From an uncultured Alistipes sp. (GTDB lineage Bacteria > Bacteroidota > Bacteroidia > Bacteroidales > UBA932): DNA of 39,323 nt. The notes below the pieces were generated by a model. That model had not been told where the DNA came from. It was given only the letters and a program-made list of their open reading frames with translations, and made no database searches. This document shows, piece after piece, positions 16,776 through 24,426 of this stretch; position 1 is the stretch's first letter, and each line of letters opens with the position of its first letter. Position numbers and translations under genes: made by a program. The stretch covers positions 1 to 39,323 of the forward strand of contig UQUN01000025.1 of the NCBI GenBank assembly GCA_900544175.1, in the 5' to 3' direction.

Positions 16776-18440
16776 ATGAGCAGTTTATTGAAAACATTCG
16801 TCATAGCCCTTTCCTTATGCACGACAATATGCTCATGCAATAAGGATACCACAAGCGGTATGGACAGCGTACTGTCAGCCGCAGACTCTTTACTGAACGC
16901 AAGTCCCGAGAAGGCTCTTGAATATCTGGACAGCATTGCTTCCATGGATTTTTCAGGTGCCGGCCAACGGGCCACCTACAACCTGCTGCACACCGAAGCC
17001 CGCTACCAGTGCTGGCTGCCTGTAGCGGAAGACACCGTCATTGATATGTCCGTGTCATATTTCAGGAAAAAGGGACCTGATGACAAATATGCCAGGGCAC
17101 TTGTCATGCAAGGTGCAGTATATCTGGAAAAAGGCGACTACACTACGGCTATCGAAGCCTACAAACAAGCCGAGCCGATAGTGAACGCAAGCGGCGACAT
17201 GCTTGAGACCGGTCTTCTGTATACCAGAATAGGAGAACTTTACCAGATGTCTTTTGCAAACAAGGCAATATCCATAGCCAATTACAGAAAGGCCCTGGAA
17301 TGCTTTAAAAAAGCCGGCTTGAGCGACAATGTCATGTTCGGCAACCTGTCACTTGCAAGAGTAATGCTGTTCGACTCGACAGACGCAGCCCTGCCTTACA
17401 TAGAAGAAGGACTGGCACTTGCGAGAATTCTGGATGACAGGAACATGCAACTTATAGGATTGGAGCTGCTGACTCACTATCATGACCTGAAAGGCAATCC
17501 ACGCAAAGTCATAGACATAGCACAGAAAGCCGTAGAAATATATGACCCGGACGACGAGCAGTTAAGACCAGTCATCGAAAGCATACTCGTATGCCTTACC
17601 GAAGCCTATGCAGATATGGACATGCCTGAGAAATGCATTCAGACAGCTTCTTTGATAGATCTGGACAACTGCGACAGACAAATGTTCCACCACATCCAGT
17701 CTGTGCTGGCCGGCTGCCGTGGAGACTGGAAGACGGCCTACGAGCACAAGATCATATCGGAAAACCTGGCTGACAGCATAATCCAGGCAGGCTACGACAT
17801 GCATCTGAGAGAAGTGGAGAAAAATTACGAGAACAACTTTCTCAAAGAAAGGTATGCTGCCATGAAATCCAGGTACATATCTTACCTTATGATTCTCATC
17901 TGCGTAATCTGCGCCGTTACCGCATGTGCATTACTGGTCTATGCAAAATACCTTTCCATCCAACGCGAGACTGAGAAAAGTACAGACATCATCCGGAGTC
18001 TGAGTGACGGGCGCATGGATACCAACGAGATGCGCAAGGAATCACCATCCATAAAGGAAAGCGTTGCCATATCTGAAGAAATGCTCAAAGTCACAGACGA
18101 ACTTCTGGAAGCATATTACAAATACGGACGGACCAAGGCCATCACCGGACAAGTAAAGGATATTCTGGAGAAACATTTCCCGAAAGACGACACTATGACA
18201 AGAGTAAGAAAAATTGTGGATGCCACATATCCCGGATTTCTCTCATCATTGGAAAAAGCCCATCCGTCACTGAAGGAAAAGGACATCTACGTCATTGCCC
18301 TTATGGCATGCGGTTTCTCCACCGGAACCATATGTGCCCTAAGGCGTATATCCGAAAGCTCGCTATATGTGGAGAAATCCAGAATCGCAAAAAAATCGGG
18401 GACAACATACGTCTCTCAGATTACATTGCAAACGCATTGA
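16776..18440 (+). CDS. TPR lipoprotein with transmembrane helix and C-terminal HTH
   Basis: This 554-residue protein has a three-part layout known from Bacteroidales. It starts with a lipoprotein signal (lipobox-like CSC near residue 20). TPR-type helical repeats follow (about residues 30-350). One membrane helix lies near 366-388, and after a short coiled region comes a LuxR-like helix-turn-helix at about 495-540 (LKEKDIYVIALMACGFSTG and following). If the membrane helix is real, the TPR part is periplasmic and the HTH cytoplasmic, suggesting a membrane-tethered regulator. The target is unknown. The open frame extends far upstream, but that part is antisense to the CobW gene. The ATG at 16776 follows the -7 box and begins the signal peptide. 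Confidence 0.82.
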   Translation: MSSLLKTFVIALSLCTTICSCNKDTTSGMDSVLSAADSLLNASPEKALEYLDSIASMDFSGAGQRATYNLLHTEARYQCWLPVAEDTVIDMSVSYFRKKGPDDKYARALVMQGAVYLEKGDYTTAIEAYKQAEPIVNASGDMLETGLLYTRIGELYQMSFANKAISIANYRKALECFKKAGLSDNVMFGNLSLARVMLFDSTDAALPYIEEGLALARILDDRNMQLIGLELLTHYHDLKGNPRKVIDIAQKAVEIYDPDDEQLRPVIESILVCLTEAYADMDMPEKCIQTASLIDLDNCDRQMFHHIQSVLAGCRGDWKTAYEHKIISENLADSIIQAGYDMHLREVEKNYENNFLKERYAAMKSRYISYLMILICVICAVTACALLVYAKYLSIQRETEKSTDIIRSLSDGRMDTNEMRKESPSIKESVAISEEMLKVTDELLEAYYKYGRTKAITGQVKDILEKHFPKDDTMTRVRKIVDATYPGFLSSLEKAHPSLKEKDIYVIALMACGFSTGTICALRRISESSLYVEKSRIAKKSGTTYVSQITLQTH

Positions 18441-18616
18441 AAGCGACAAAATCATCTTAGCAGGCACATATTGTAAGCCTATGCAGCAACCATCTGCTAC
18501 AAAGCATTTTACAAAAACGTATCATCCTTAATGATATGTTCCGGAATCTTAGCAGAATACATCTAACCAATTATGAATCACGCCTTTGTAAACAAACATT
18601 TACTAAGACTATATTT

Positions 18617-18647
18617 TTTGCCAAAAGAACAAACAGACATACCTTTG
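18617..18647 (+). promoter_or_regulatory. Near-ideal Bacteroidota promoter in a convergent intergenic region
   Basis: TTTG at 18617-18620, a spacer of exactly 19 bases, then TACCTTTG at 18640-18647 match the -33/-7 consensus perfectly. No annotated plus-strand gene lies downstream before the antisense GH3 gene, so it probably drives a small transcript starting near 18654. Confidence 0.6.
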
Positions 18648-18653
18648 TGTCAT

Positions 18654-18778
18654 CTGGAACGACAGTGCTATTTAACACTTGCTTTTTACACTGTTGCCAT
18701 TTCTTACGCAACAAATGAAAAACTTTGATATCCCCGGGAACGAGACAGACCAGACTTCACTGACTATCGCTACCGGGG
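18654..18778 (+). ncRNA. Candidate small RNA (or leader of a 34-codon peptide)
   Basis: A transcript from the promoter at 18617-18647 would begin near 18654. It first meets a hairpin with ACAGTG/CACTGT arms (about 18662-18695) and then the GC-rich hairpin at 18732-18778, giving about 125 nucleotides. I do not recognise it as tmRNA, SRP RNA or any named family. A short frame, 18715-18819 (34 codons, MKNFDIPGNETD start), lies within it and runs into GH3 antisense, so a small peptide is an alternative. Confidence 0.35.
18732..18778. terminator. GC-rich hairpin next to the GH3 stop, possibly bidirectional
   Basis: CCCCGG at 18732-18737 pairs with CCGGGG at 18773-18778, and the stem continues inward after one mismatch. 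On the minus strand it starts directly after the GH3 stop and is followed, nine bases on, by TTTTTT. On the plus strand it is followed by TTATTT. Either or both transcripts may end here. Confidence 0.45.
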
Positions 18779-20320
18779 TTATTTCAATATTTCCTCCACA
18801 AACCGCCGGTCATTGCTAAGACGCGGGACCTTGTTCTGCCCGCCTGTCTTGCCGCGGCCATCCATCCAGCGGTAGAATGTTCCGGAAGGAACGGGCGTCA
18901 GTACCAGCTTGGTCATCGTAACGTCCCCGCTGCGTTTGGCCTCGTAGTCCGAATTGCGCCGGCACAGAGCCTCATCCAGAGCGTCCCTGAAGCACTCCAG
19001 CTTCCGCGAATCGCGCACTGCATCCTGACTTGCAACAGAAAATTCCACCACCCACTGGTGGGCCCCCTTGGCATGACTATCGTCCATGAATACCGGTGCC
19101 ACAGTATAGTCCGTCACCTCAACTCCACACTCACGGCATGCCTCGGAAAGGGCTTCTTCCGCATTGTGAATCATCAGTTCTTCTCCGAAAGCATTGATGT
19201 ACAACTGCGTGCGGCCGGTTATGACAATCCTGTGCGGACAGAGCGAGGTAAACTCCACGCAGTCCCCTATCAGATACCGCCACAGTCCGCTGTCCGTAGT
19301 TATCACCATAGCATAAGACACACCCGTACGTACTTCACCGACAGTATAGACCTCATCTGACTCTCCTGCAAGCACTTTATCCAACGATTTCATCGGTATG
19401 AATTCGAAAAAGACACCGTTGTCCAAAGTCAGAGCCATTCCTTTCTGAGACGGGTCGTCCTGAAGGGCAAAATATCCTTCCGAAGCATTGTAGTTCTCCA
19501 GGTAATGCATCTTGTCGGATGGAATGAGCCGACGGTACCTCTCCCTGTACGGTTCGAAGCTGATGCCCCCGTGCATGAACAGCTCGAGATTGGGCCAAAT
19601 ATCTGTCAGATAGCGGGCATGATTATATTCAAGCAGCCGCTCGATCATGATAAGGTTCCAGGACGGCACACCTGAAAAATTGGTCACGTCCTGCTTCGAG
19701 CATACCCGGCAGATGCCCTCTATCTTCTGCTGAAAATCAGATAACATCGCTATCTTCCGCGATGGCGTACGCACTATCTCCGCCACCGACGGGCTGTTGC
19801 TCAGCAGAATGGCCGAAAGGTCCCCGTTCCTTGCCCCGCCGCCGGAGAGTTCGTCCACCTTGACACTGCCCCCGAGGGTAAGGGCCTTGCCGTTAAACAG
19901 GCGCGAGTCCGGATACCTGCGGATATAGGTCGCCAGCATGGTCTTGAAGCCATTGTAATGGCAGCCTGACAGATTGGCAGGGGTCACCGGGATGTACTTG
20001 CTCTTGTCCGAACTCGTGCCGCTGGACTTGGCGAACCACTTGACTTTCTGATTCCACAGGACATAGTTCTCGCCACGGCGCAGACGCTCGATATACGGAG
20101 CGAAACCGTCGTATTCCCGCACCGGCACAAGACGCCTGTAGTCCGTGTAATCCTTGATCCGGCCGAAGGAGTGCTCCTTGCCGAAAGCCGTCTCACGCCC
20201 CGCGGACAGCAATTCCATGAAAACATTCTCCTGCACCGCCCCGGGATGCTCACATCCTCGGTCGAAACTTCTCAACAGCGGCCCCAATGCCGCCATCACT
20301 GTTTTATTGATCACTGACAT
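18779..20320 (-). CDS. GH3 family acyl-adenylate/amide synthetase-like protein
   Basis: This 513-residue protein belongs to the GH3 family, named for plant auxin-responsive enzymes that adenylate carboxylic acids and join them to amino acids. Bacterial members are common in Bacteroidota but their substrates are unknown. The ATP-binding loop reads SSGTSSDKSKYIPVT around residues 95-110, and a second conserved block (YNASEGYFALQDD) lies near 290. Length is normal for the family. It begins only four bases after the DUF4276 stop, and an AGGAG sequence overlapping that stop serves as its ribosome-binding site. It therefore looks co-translated with the ATPase-DUF4276 pair, which is an unusual partner for GH3. 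Confidence 0.9.
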   Translation of the reverse strand: MSVINKTVMAALGPLLRSFDRGCEHPGAVQENVFMELLSAGRETAFGKEHSFGRIKDYTDYRRLVPVREYDGFAPYIERLRRGENYVLWNQKVKWFAKSSGTSSDKSKYIPVTPANLSGCHYNGFKTMLATYIRRYPDSRLFNGKALTLGGSVKVDELSGGGARNGDLSAILLSNSPSVAEIVRTPSRKIAMLSDFQQKIEGICRVCSKQDVTNFSGVPSWNLIMIERLLEYNHARYLTDIWPNLELFMHGGISFEPYRERYRRLIPSDKMHYLENYNASEGYFALQDDPSQKGMALTLDNGVFFEFIPMKSLDKVLAGESDEVYTVGEVRTGVSYAMVITTDSGLWRYLIGDCVEFTSLCPHRIVITGRTQLYINAFGEELMIHNAEEALSEACRECGVEVTDYTVAPVFMDDSHAKGAHQWVVEFSVASQDAVRDSRKLECFRDALDEALCRRNSDYEAKRSGDVTMTKLVLTPVPSGTFYRWMDGRGKTGGQNKVPRLSNDRRFVEEILK

Positions 20321-20324
20321 ACAG

Positions 20325-20993
20325 CTACTCCTTTATCGCTTGTTTCAATTTTTCCACCCATGCCCTGAAATGAGGACATTTGTACAAGAGCGTATCCATG
20401 CCCGTCACTTTCAGGATACCGACTCCGTACAACACTTTATTGTATCCCGGAATCAATGCCTTCAGCCTCATTGACGGTGCAGTGTCAGGGCCGTCATCTA
20501 TATCCTCAGGATTGGGATATCCGGACACAATCTCAGACAGTCCCTTGTAATTCATCTCACCCCTATCAAACACTTCCTCGAATCCTGTCAGGGAAGAGAA
20601 CACCAAAGCCTCAAACTCATGCAACTGGATATAGGGGATAAAACTGCCTGATACCCTTCCTACACTCTGCAAGACATCATCTTCCCACGCTCTTTCCAGC
20701 ATTTCCACTCTCGCAAGATGAGTGCTATAGGGAACCAGAGACGCGAAACCAGGAAAATCCGAAGGCAGACGGTAAAAGTCCACCATTGTCGTCACCACTG
20801 CGTCCGACTCATAAAGAGTATTGACAATATCCACCTTAATATGCCGGTATTTGGACATACCGCCCTTGGAATGTTTTATCTTAAAGCACTGAATATCATT
20901 GTAAATACCGGACGCATGCATATATGGCCGCAACAGGCCGCTCACAAACCCCTGCTCCGTTTCCCCCTCTACTATAAGCACCAGTCTCTTCAT
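20325..20993 (-). CDS. DUF4276 family protein, TOPRIM-like nuclease candidate
   Basis: This 222-residue protein matches the DUF4276 family. The start LVLIVEGETEQGF carries the glutamate of a TOPRIM fold, and a later VVTTMVDFYRLP segment (near residue 65) offers the acidic second motif. This is the arrangement seen in OLD-type and related nucleases. Activity is inferred, not shown. Its ATG overlaps the stop of the upstream AAA ATPase as ATGA, with GGAGGAG just before it, so the two are translationally coupled and almost certainly work as a pair. ATPase plus DUF4276 pairs are widespread; a role in defence or DNA repair is plausible but unproven here. Confidence 0.82.
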   Translation of the reverse strand: MKRLVLIVEGETEQGFVSGLLRPYMHASGIYNDIQCFKIKHSKGGMSKYRHIKVDIVNTLYESDAVVTTMVDFYRLPSDFPGFASLVPYSTHLARVEMLERAWEDDVLQSVGRVSGSFIPYIQLHEFEALVFSSLTGFEEVFDRGEMNYKGLSEIVSGYPNPEDIDDGPDTAPSMRLKALIPGYNKVLYGVGILKVTGMDTLLYKCPHFRAWVEKLKQAIKE

Positions 20994-22057
20994 AACAACT
21001 CCTCCGGCTGACCGTTAATCACACTCTTCATCCACAGTTCTCCCAACGTATAATCCTCAATCCAGCTCTTCAAACTGTCTTTCGACAGGCGGTTGAACAC
21101 AGACTGCCCGTCTCGCCTGTCCACAGTTACAATATCCTCAGTCTCAAAATTATTGATAAGATTGACCGACTGAGTGGACACAATAATCTGGCATCCGCGG
21201 GCAGCTGCGGAGTGTATCATCCCGGCCAGCATTGTGACGGCAACCGGATGAAGTCCAAGCTCCGGCTCGTCGATAATGATAATCTTCGGCAACTCCGGCT
21301 GCAGCAGCAGTGCCGCCAACGCTATAAAACGGATACTGCCGTCAGACAGGTCATGGGCGGAAAAATATTTGTCGGGAGCATCCACATCGTTCCACACAAG
21401 CTCAATACTGCCATCCAAAGCCTGCGGCTCAAGGTCAAACCGCTCAAAATACGGCATCACAGACCTGACCACCGACTCTATCCGTTTAAGTGTTTTAGGA
21501 TATTTCTGCTGCATCAGGTACAAGTATGCAGGCAAGTTTCCGCCATCCTCCCGCAGCACTCTGTTGTCATTGACCTTTGCACTGGAGCGCAGGGGCGAGC
21601 CTTTCGAGGTGTCGTGAAAATGATAAATTTTATAACTTTGTAAATACTGCTGTAAATAATTATTTCGCATCAAAGTTGAGGTTTTTATCTCGCTCTCTTC
21701 AATATTACTGCTTTGAGAACCCCAATCACTATATCTATACCAACTTACCTCTTTTGCGATAAACATTCCTCCATCATCTTTCGGATGAAGACTAAATGTA
21801 TACGCATTATCCGAAAATACCAAAGAACCGAATACCTCCTGCGTTTTCTTCAATCCATAATACAACAGATTCTCAGCGCCAACCTGCTTGGTATAGCTCT
21901 GCAGCCTCTGCTCATAGATATTGTTCACGAGCTTGAAAAACGAAATGAAATTGGACTTGCCTGCCCCGTTGGAGCCAATCAGAATATTTATCGGCCCGAG
22001 AGGCAGATCCAGTTCCCGTATTGACTTATATCCCCTTATTTTTATCCTGTCCAGCAT
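20990..22057 (-). CDS. AAA_21/COG4637-like ATPase, partner of DUF4276
   Basis: This 355-residue ABC/SMC-like ATPase resembles COG4637. Walker A reads GSNGAGKSN (residues 28-36), the ABC signature region reads LSDGSIRF (near 242), and Walker B reads IIIIDEPELGLHP (near 262). The switch position has STQS, with Gln in place of the usual His; from memory this is normal for the COG4637 branch. The C-terminus ends in the family's SLGELW-like stretch (TLGELWMKS). No nuclease domain is fused to it; that part seems to be the separate DUF4276 gene, as in split OLD-like systems. It begins 51 bases after recO, with a weak -7 box (TATCTTCG) between. Confidence 0.85.
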   Translation of the reverse strand: MLDRIKIRGYKSIRELDLPLGPINILIGSNGAGKSNFISFFKLVNNIYEQRLQSYTKQVGAENLLYYGLKKTQEVFGSLVFSDNAYTFSLHPKDDGGMFIAKEVSWYRYSDWGSQSSNIEESEIKTSTLMRNNYLQQYLQSYKIYHFHDTSKGSPLRSSAKVNDNRVLREDGGNLPAYLYLMQQKYPKTLKRIESVVRSVMPYFERFDLEPQALDGSIELVWNDVDAPDKYFSAHDLSDGSIRFIALAALLLQPELPKIIIIDEPELGLHPVAVTMLAGMIHSAAARGCQIIVSTQSVNLINNFETEDIVTVDRRDGQSVFNRLSKDSLKSWIEDYTLGELWMKSVINGQPEELL

Positions 22058-22073
22058 AGCGGATGATTTTCTG

Positions 22074-22081
22074 CGAAGATA
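22074..22081 (-). promoter_or_regulatory. Possible -7 box (TATCTTCG) of the ATPase-DUF4276-GH3 unit
   Basis: The minus strand reads TATCTTCG, one base from TAnnTTTG, 16 bases before the ATPase ATG and downstream of recO. It would let the three-gene unit be expressed separately from rnr-recO. Confidence 0.35.
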
Positions 22082-22108
22082 GCGATAAATACCGAAAAAC
22101 AGCAGGGC

Positions 22109-22786
22109 TCAGCGCAGTTTTGATATCTGGTGCAGGACGGCTATGGAACGAAGTTCGATACGCGAGCCGGTGTGATACTCCAGCCAGCGGATGACGGCCT
22201 CGATGAGCTCCTTGCGGTCAACTCCGGTCATCGGCAAGGCCATTGCCTCCTCGAACGCCGCCTCATGCAGAGTCTGCAGACGTCCGGTCTGCTGTGGGGT
22301 AAATGGATTGTAATCCATATTGAAACCCCGCTCAAAGGGGAATCCCAGATAAGCGGCGTACCGGTCCAGAAACCACAGGTGGAAATTCGCGGCATTGCCC
22401 TCCAGTGCCTCTAATCGCAGCACGGCATCCTCCAGAAAATCGTACAGTCCCTCGTCCCGCTCGGAATGCAGGAGAGTGCGGAAAAGCAGCTCGCTGATGA
22501 ACATGGCTATGGAAATCTTACCGATATCCTCCCTTATCGAGTGCAGGCGGTACTTCGGGGAGAATTCCCTCAAGTAGGCCATCCCAGCTTTCGGACTCCG
22601 GGAGGCTACGTAATTGACAATACTGAGCGGATGCAGCAGGACAGCTCCCGGATGGGAGGGCCGCCGTTTTCCGGAAGTGCGGAAAGCCCCGCGCAGCATC
22701 AGGCTCGTGCGGCCCTCCTCCCGTGTATAGCCGTGGACTATCAGGGAAGTGTCGCCGTAACGGGTAGTATGAAGGACAATCATCAT
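22109..22786 (-). CDS. recO: DNA repair protein RecO
   Basis: This RecO-type recombination mediator has about 225 residues. RecO acts with RecR to load RecA onto SSB-coated single strands. The N-terminal OB fold is recognisable (IVLHTTRYGDTSLIVHGYT, then GRTSLMLRG), followed by the helical C-terminal domain. The zinc cysteines of some RecO proteins are absent, as in other Bacteroidales. I choose the ATG at 22786, which overlaps the rdgB stop as ATGA; a GTG at 22810 would add eight residues that do not resemble the family start. It is the fourth gene of the rnr-eamA-rdgB-recO run. Confidence 0.88.
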   Translation of the reverse strand: MMIVLHTTRYGDTSLIVHGYTREEGRTSLMLRGAFRTSGKRRPSHPGAVLLHPLSIVNYVASRSPKAGMAYLREFSPKYRLHSIREDIGKISIAMFISELLFRTLLHSERDEGLYDFLEDAVLRLEALEGNAANFHLWFLDRYAAYLGFPFERGFNMDYNPFTPQQTGRLQTLHEAAFEEAMALPMTGVDRKELIEAVIRWLEYHTGSRIELRSIAVLHQISKLR

Positions 22787-23394
22787 CGGCCTACCTGCGT
22801 CCGCATCCACTCTGCGAACTTCCTCATGGCCTCACCGCGGTGGGATATCGCGTTCTTCTGCTCATGCGTAAGCTCGGCGAAAGTCTTCTCCAGAGAGTAT
22901 TTTTCCGGAAGGAAAACCGGGTCGTAGCCGAAGCCGTCCTTACCGGAGGGAACAGCGGCTATCTCACCTTCCACCCTGCCCTCGAAGACCTTCTCCACAT
23001 CGCCGCCGACGTATGCCACCACACAGCGGAAACGGGCGGTGCGCATCCTGCGGCCGTCCTTCTCTGCCGGCACGTCCTCCAATTTGGAGAGCAGCTTGCG
23101 GACATTGTCCTCAGCCTTCTTCCCCGGACCGGCATAACGGGCCGAAAGCACCCCGGGAGCTCCGCCGAGAGCATCCACGAACAGCCCCGTATCATCCGAG
23201 AAGCAGGGCAGCCCCGTACGTCTGAAAACATACTCCGCTTTCTGGAGCGCATTGCCATCCAACGTATCCGATGTCTCCGGAATATCCTCCGTAATACCTA
23301 ATTCCGCCGGAGTCCTCAGACGGAACTCCGAACCTAAAATCTGTGCGGCCTCCTCGACCTTGTGGCGGTTGCCCGTTGCAAAAACTATTTCCAT
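22783..23394 (-). CDS. rdgB: XTP/dITP pyrophosphatase (HAM1 family)
   Basis: This 203-residue enzyme removes non-canonical purine nucleoside triphosphates (XTP, dITP, ITP) by hydrolysing them to monophosphates. The start MEIVFATGNRHKVEE is the family signature. The SDDTGLFVDALGGAPGV motif (near residue 67) and the FGYDPVF motif (near 155) are intact, as is the SHRGEA tail. The ATG at 23394 is preceded by AAAAAAGGAA; an earlier in-frame start at 23418 would add residues absent from the family. Its stop overlaps the recO start. Pairing with recO is consistent with nucleotide-pool and repair functions. Confidence 0.95.
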   Translation of the reverse strand: MEIVFATGNRHKVEEAAQILGSEFRLRTPAELGITEDIPETSDTLDGNALQKAEYVFRRTGLPCFSDDTGLFVDALGGAPGVLSARYAGPGKKAEDNVRKLLSKLEDVPAEKDGRRMRTARFRCVVAYVGGDVEKVFEGRVEGEIAAVPSGKDGFGYDPVFLPEKYSLEKTFAELTHEQKNAISHRGEAMRKFAEWMRTQVGR

Positions 23395-23433
23395 TGTATT
23401 CCTTTTTTCTTTGCACAAAACTATTGAAAATAT

Positions 23434-24426
23434 CTACTTCTTGTCATTATACCGTCCCTCGGAGAGGACTACGGCGGTGACGGCTATGATGATCAGGACG
23501 ATGCCGGCGGCTGTGCGGAGGGTAAATGCCTCGGAGAGGGCCAGGACGCCGATGACTACTGCCGTGAGGGGTTCGAGGGCTCCGAGGATGGCGCTGAGGG
23601 TCGGACCGATACGCTTGATGGCCGCCACGAGGGTAATATTGGAGACTGCGGTGCCGAACAGGGCGATACCGAGGATATTGGCCCAGAGGAAGCCGTCGGA
23701 GAAGGGCACCCAACGGACTCCGCCGAAAATCATGCCGAGAATGGTGAAACAGACGGCACCGAAGCCCATGACGTAGACTGTCAGCGGAAGGGTTGATATC
23801 TCCTGAACACGAGTCTTCCGCACACCGACGATATAGGTACCGTAGGCAATGACGGAAAGGGCTGCCCACAGGACTCCTGCCGTGACATTGCCCCCTTCAA
23901 GCCGTATGTCTCCTCCGGCTAAAAGTCCGGCTCCTATCAGGGATAGGATGATGGCACCGAGCTTCACCCAGGAGCGGGGCTCGCGGAAGACCAGCATCAT
24001 GACGGCAGCCACGAACAACGGGTACATGAAATGTATCGTGGACGCGACTCCGCTGGCGATGTTCTCGTAGGCAATCAGCAGGCTGATGGCCGTAAGGGCA
24101 CAGAAGAAACTGACGGCCAGTAGCGGCAGCCAGGCACCTTTCGGTATGTGGAAGGACTTGCGCATGAGTATGCCCACGGCCAGCAGGATGAGAGTAGCTA
24201 CGCCCCAGCGGTAGGCGAGCACCTCGAAAGGCGAGAAGCCCGCGTCCATGAGGGTGACGGAAAAAAAGGGAACGAAGCCGAATGTCAGAGAAGAAACTGC
24301 GGCGAGGATGATGCCGGATGTCTGCGATCCGGACTTACTTGCTGCGCTTACGGGTTCTACGGGGCGCCGGCTTTGCAGAGGCCGGCTGCTCTGCTGCTGA
24401 CTGCTGGGAAACTGACTGTAGTTCAT
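23434..24426 (-). CDS. EamA/DMT family transporter
   Basis: This 330-residue membrane protein has ten predicted helices in two EamA repeats, the drug/metabolite transporter fold used for export or uptake of small metabolites. Substrate is unknown. The first 38 residues are Gln/Ser/Pro rich and precede the first helix (GIILAAVSSLTFGFVPFF). They are encoded inside the rnr coding region in another frame, so the two genes overlap by 92 bases. I found no ATG, GTG or TTG between the rnr stop and the first helix, so the long overlap appears real unless a rare start codon is used. rdgB follows after 39 bases. Confidence 0.85.
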   Translation of the reverse strand: MNYSQFPSSQQQSSRPLQSRRPVEPVSAASKSGSQTSGIILAAVSSLTFGFVPFFSVTLMDAGFSPFEVLAYRWGVATLILLAVGILMRKSFHIPKGAWLPLLAVSFFCALTAISLLIAYENIASGVASTIHFMYPLFVAAVMMLVFREPRSWVKLGAIILSLIGAGLLAGGDIRLEGGNVTAGVLWAALSVIAYGTYIVGVRKTRVQEISTLPLTVYVMGFGAVCFTILGMIFGGVRWVPFSDGFLWANILGIALFGTAVSNITLVAAIKRIGPTLSAILGALEPLTAVVIGVLALSEAFTLRTAAGIVLIIIAVTAVVLSEGRYNDKK

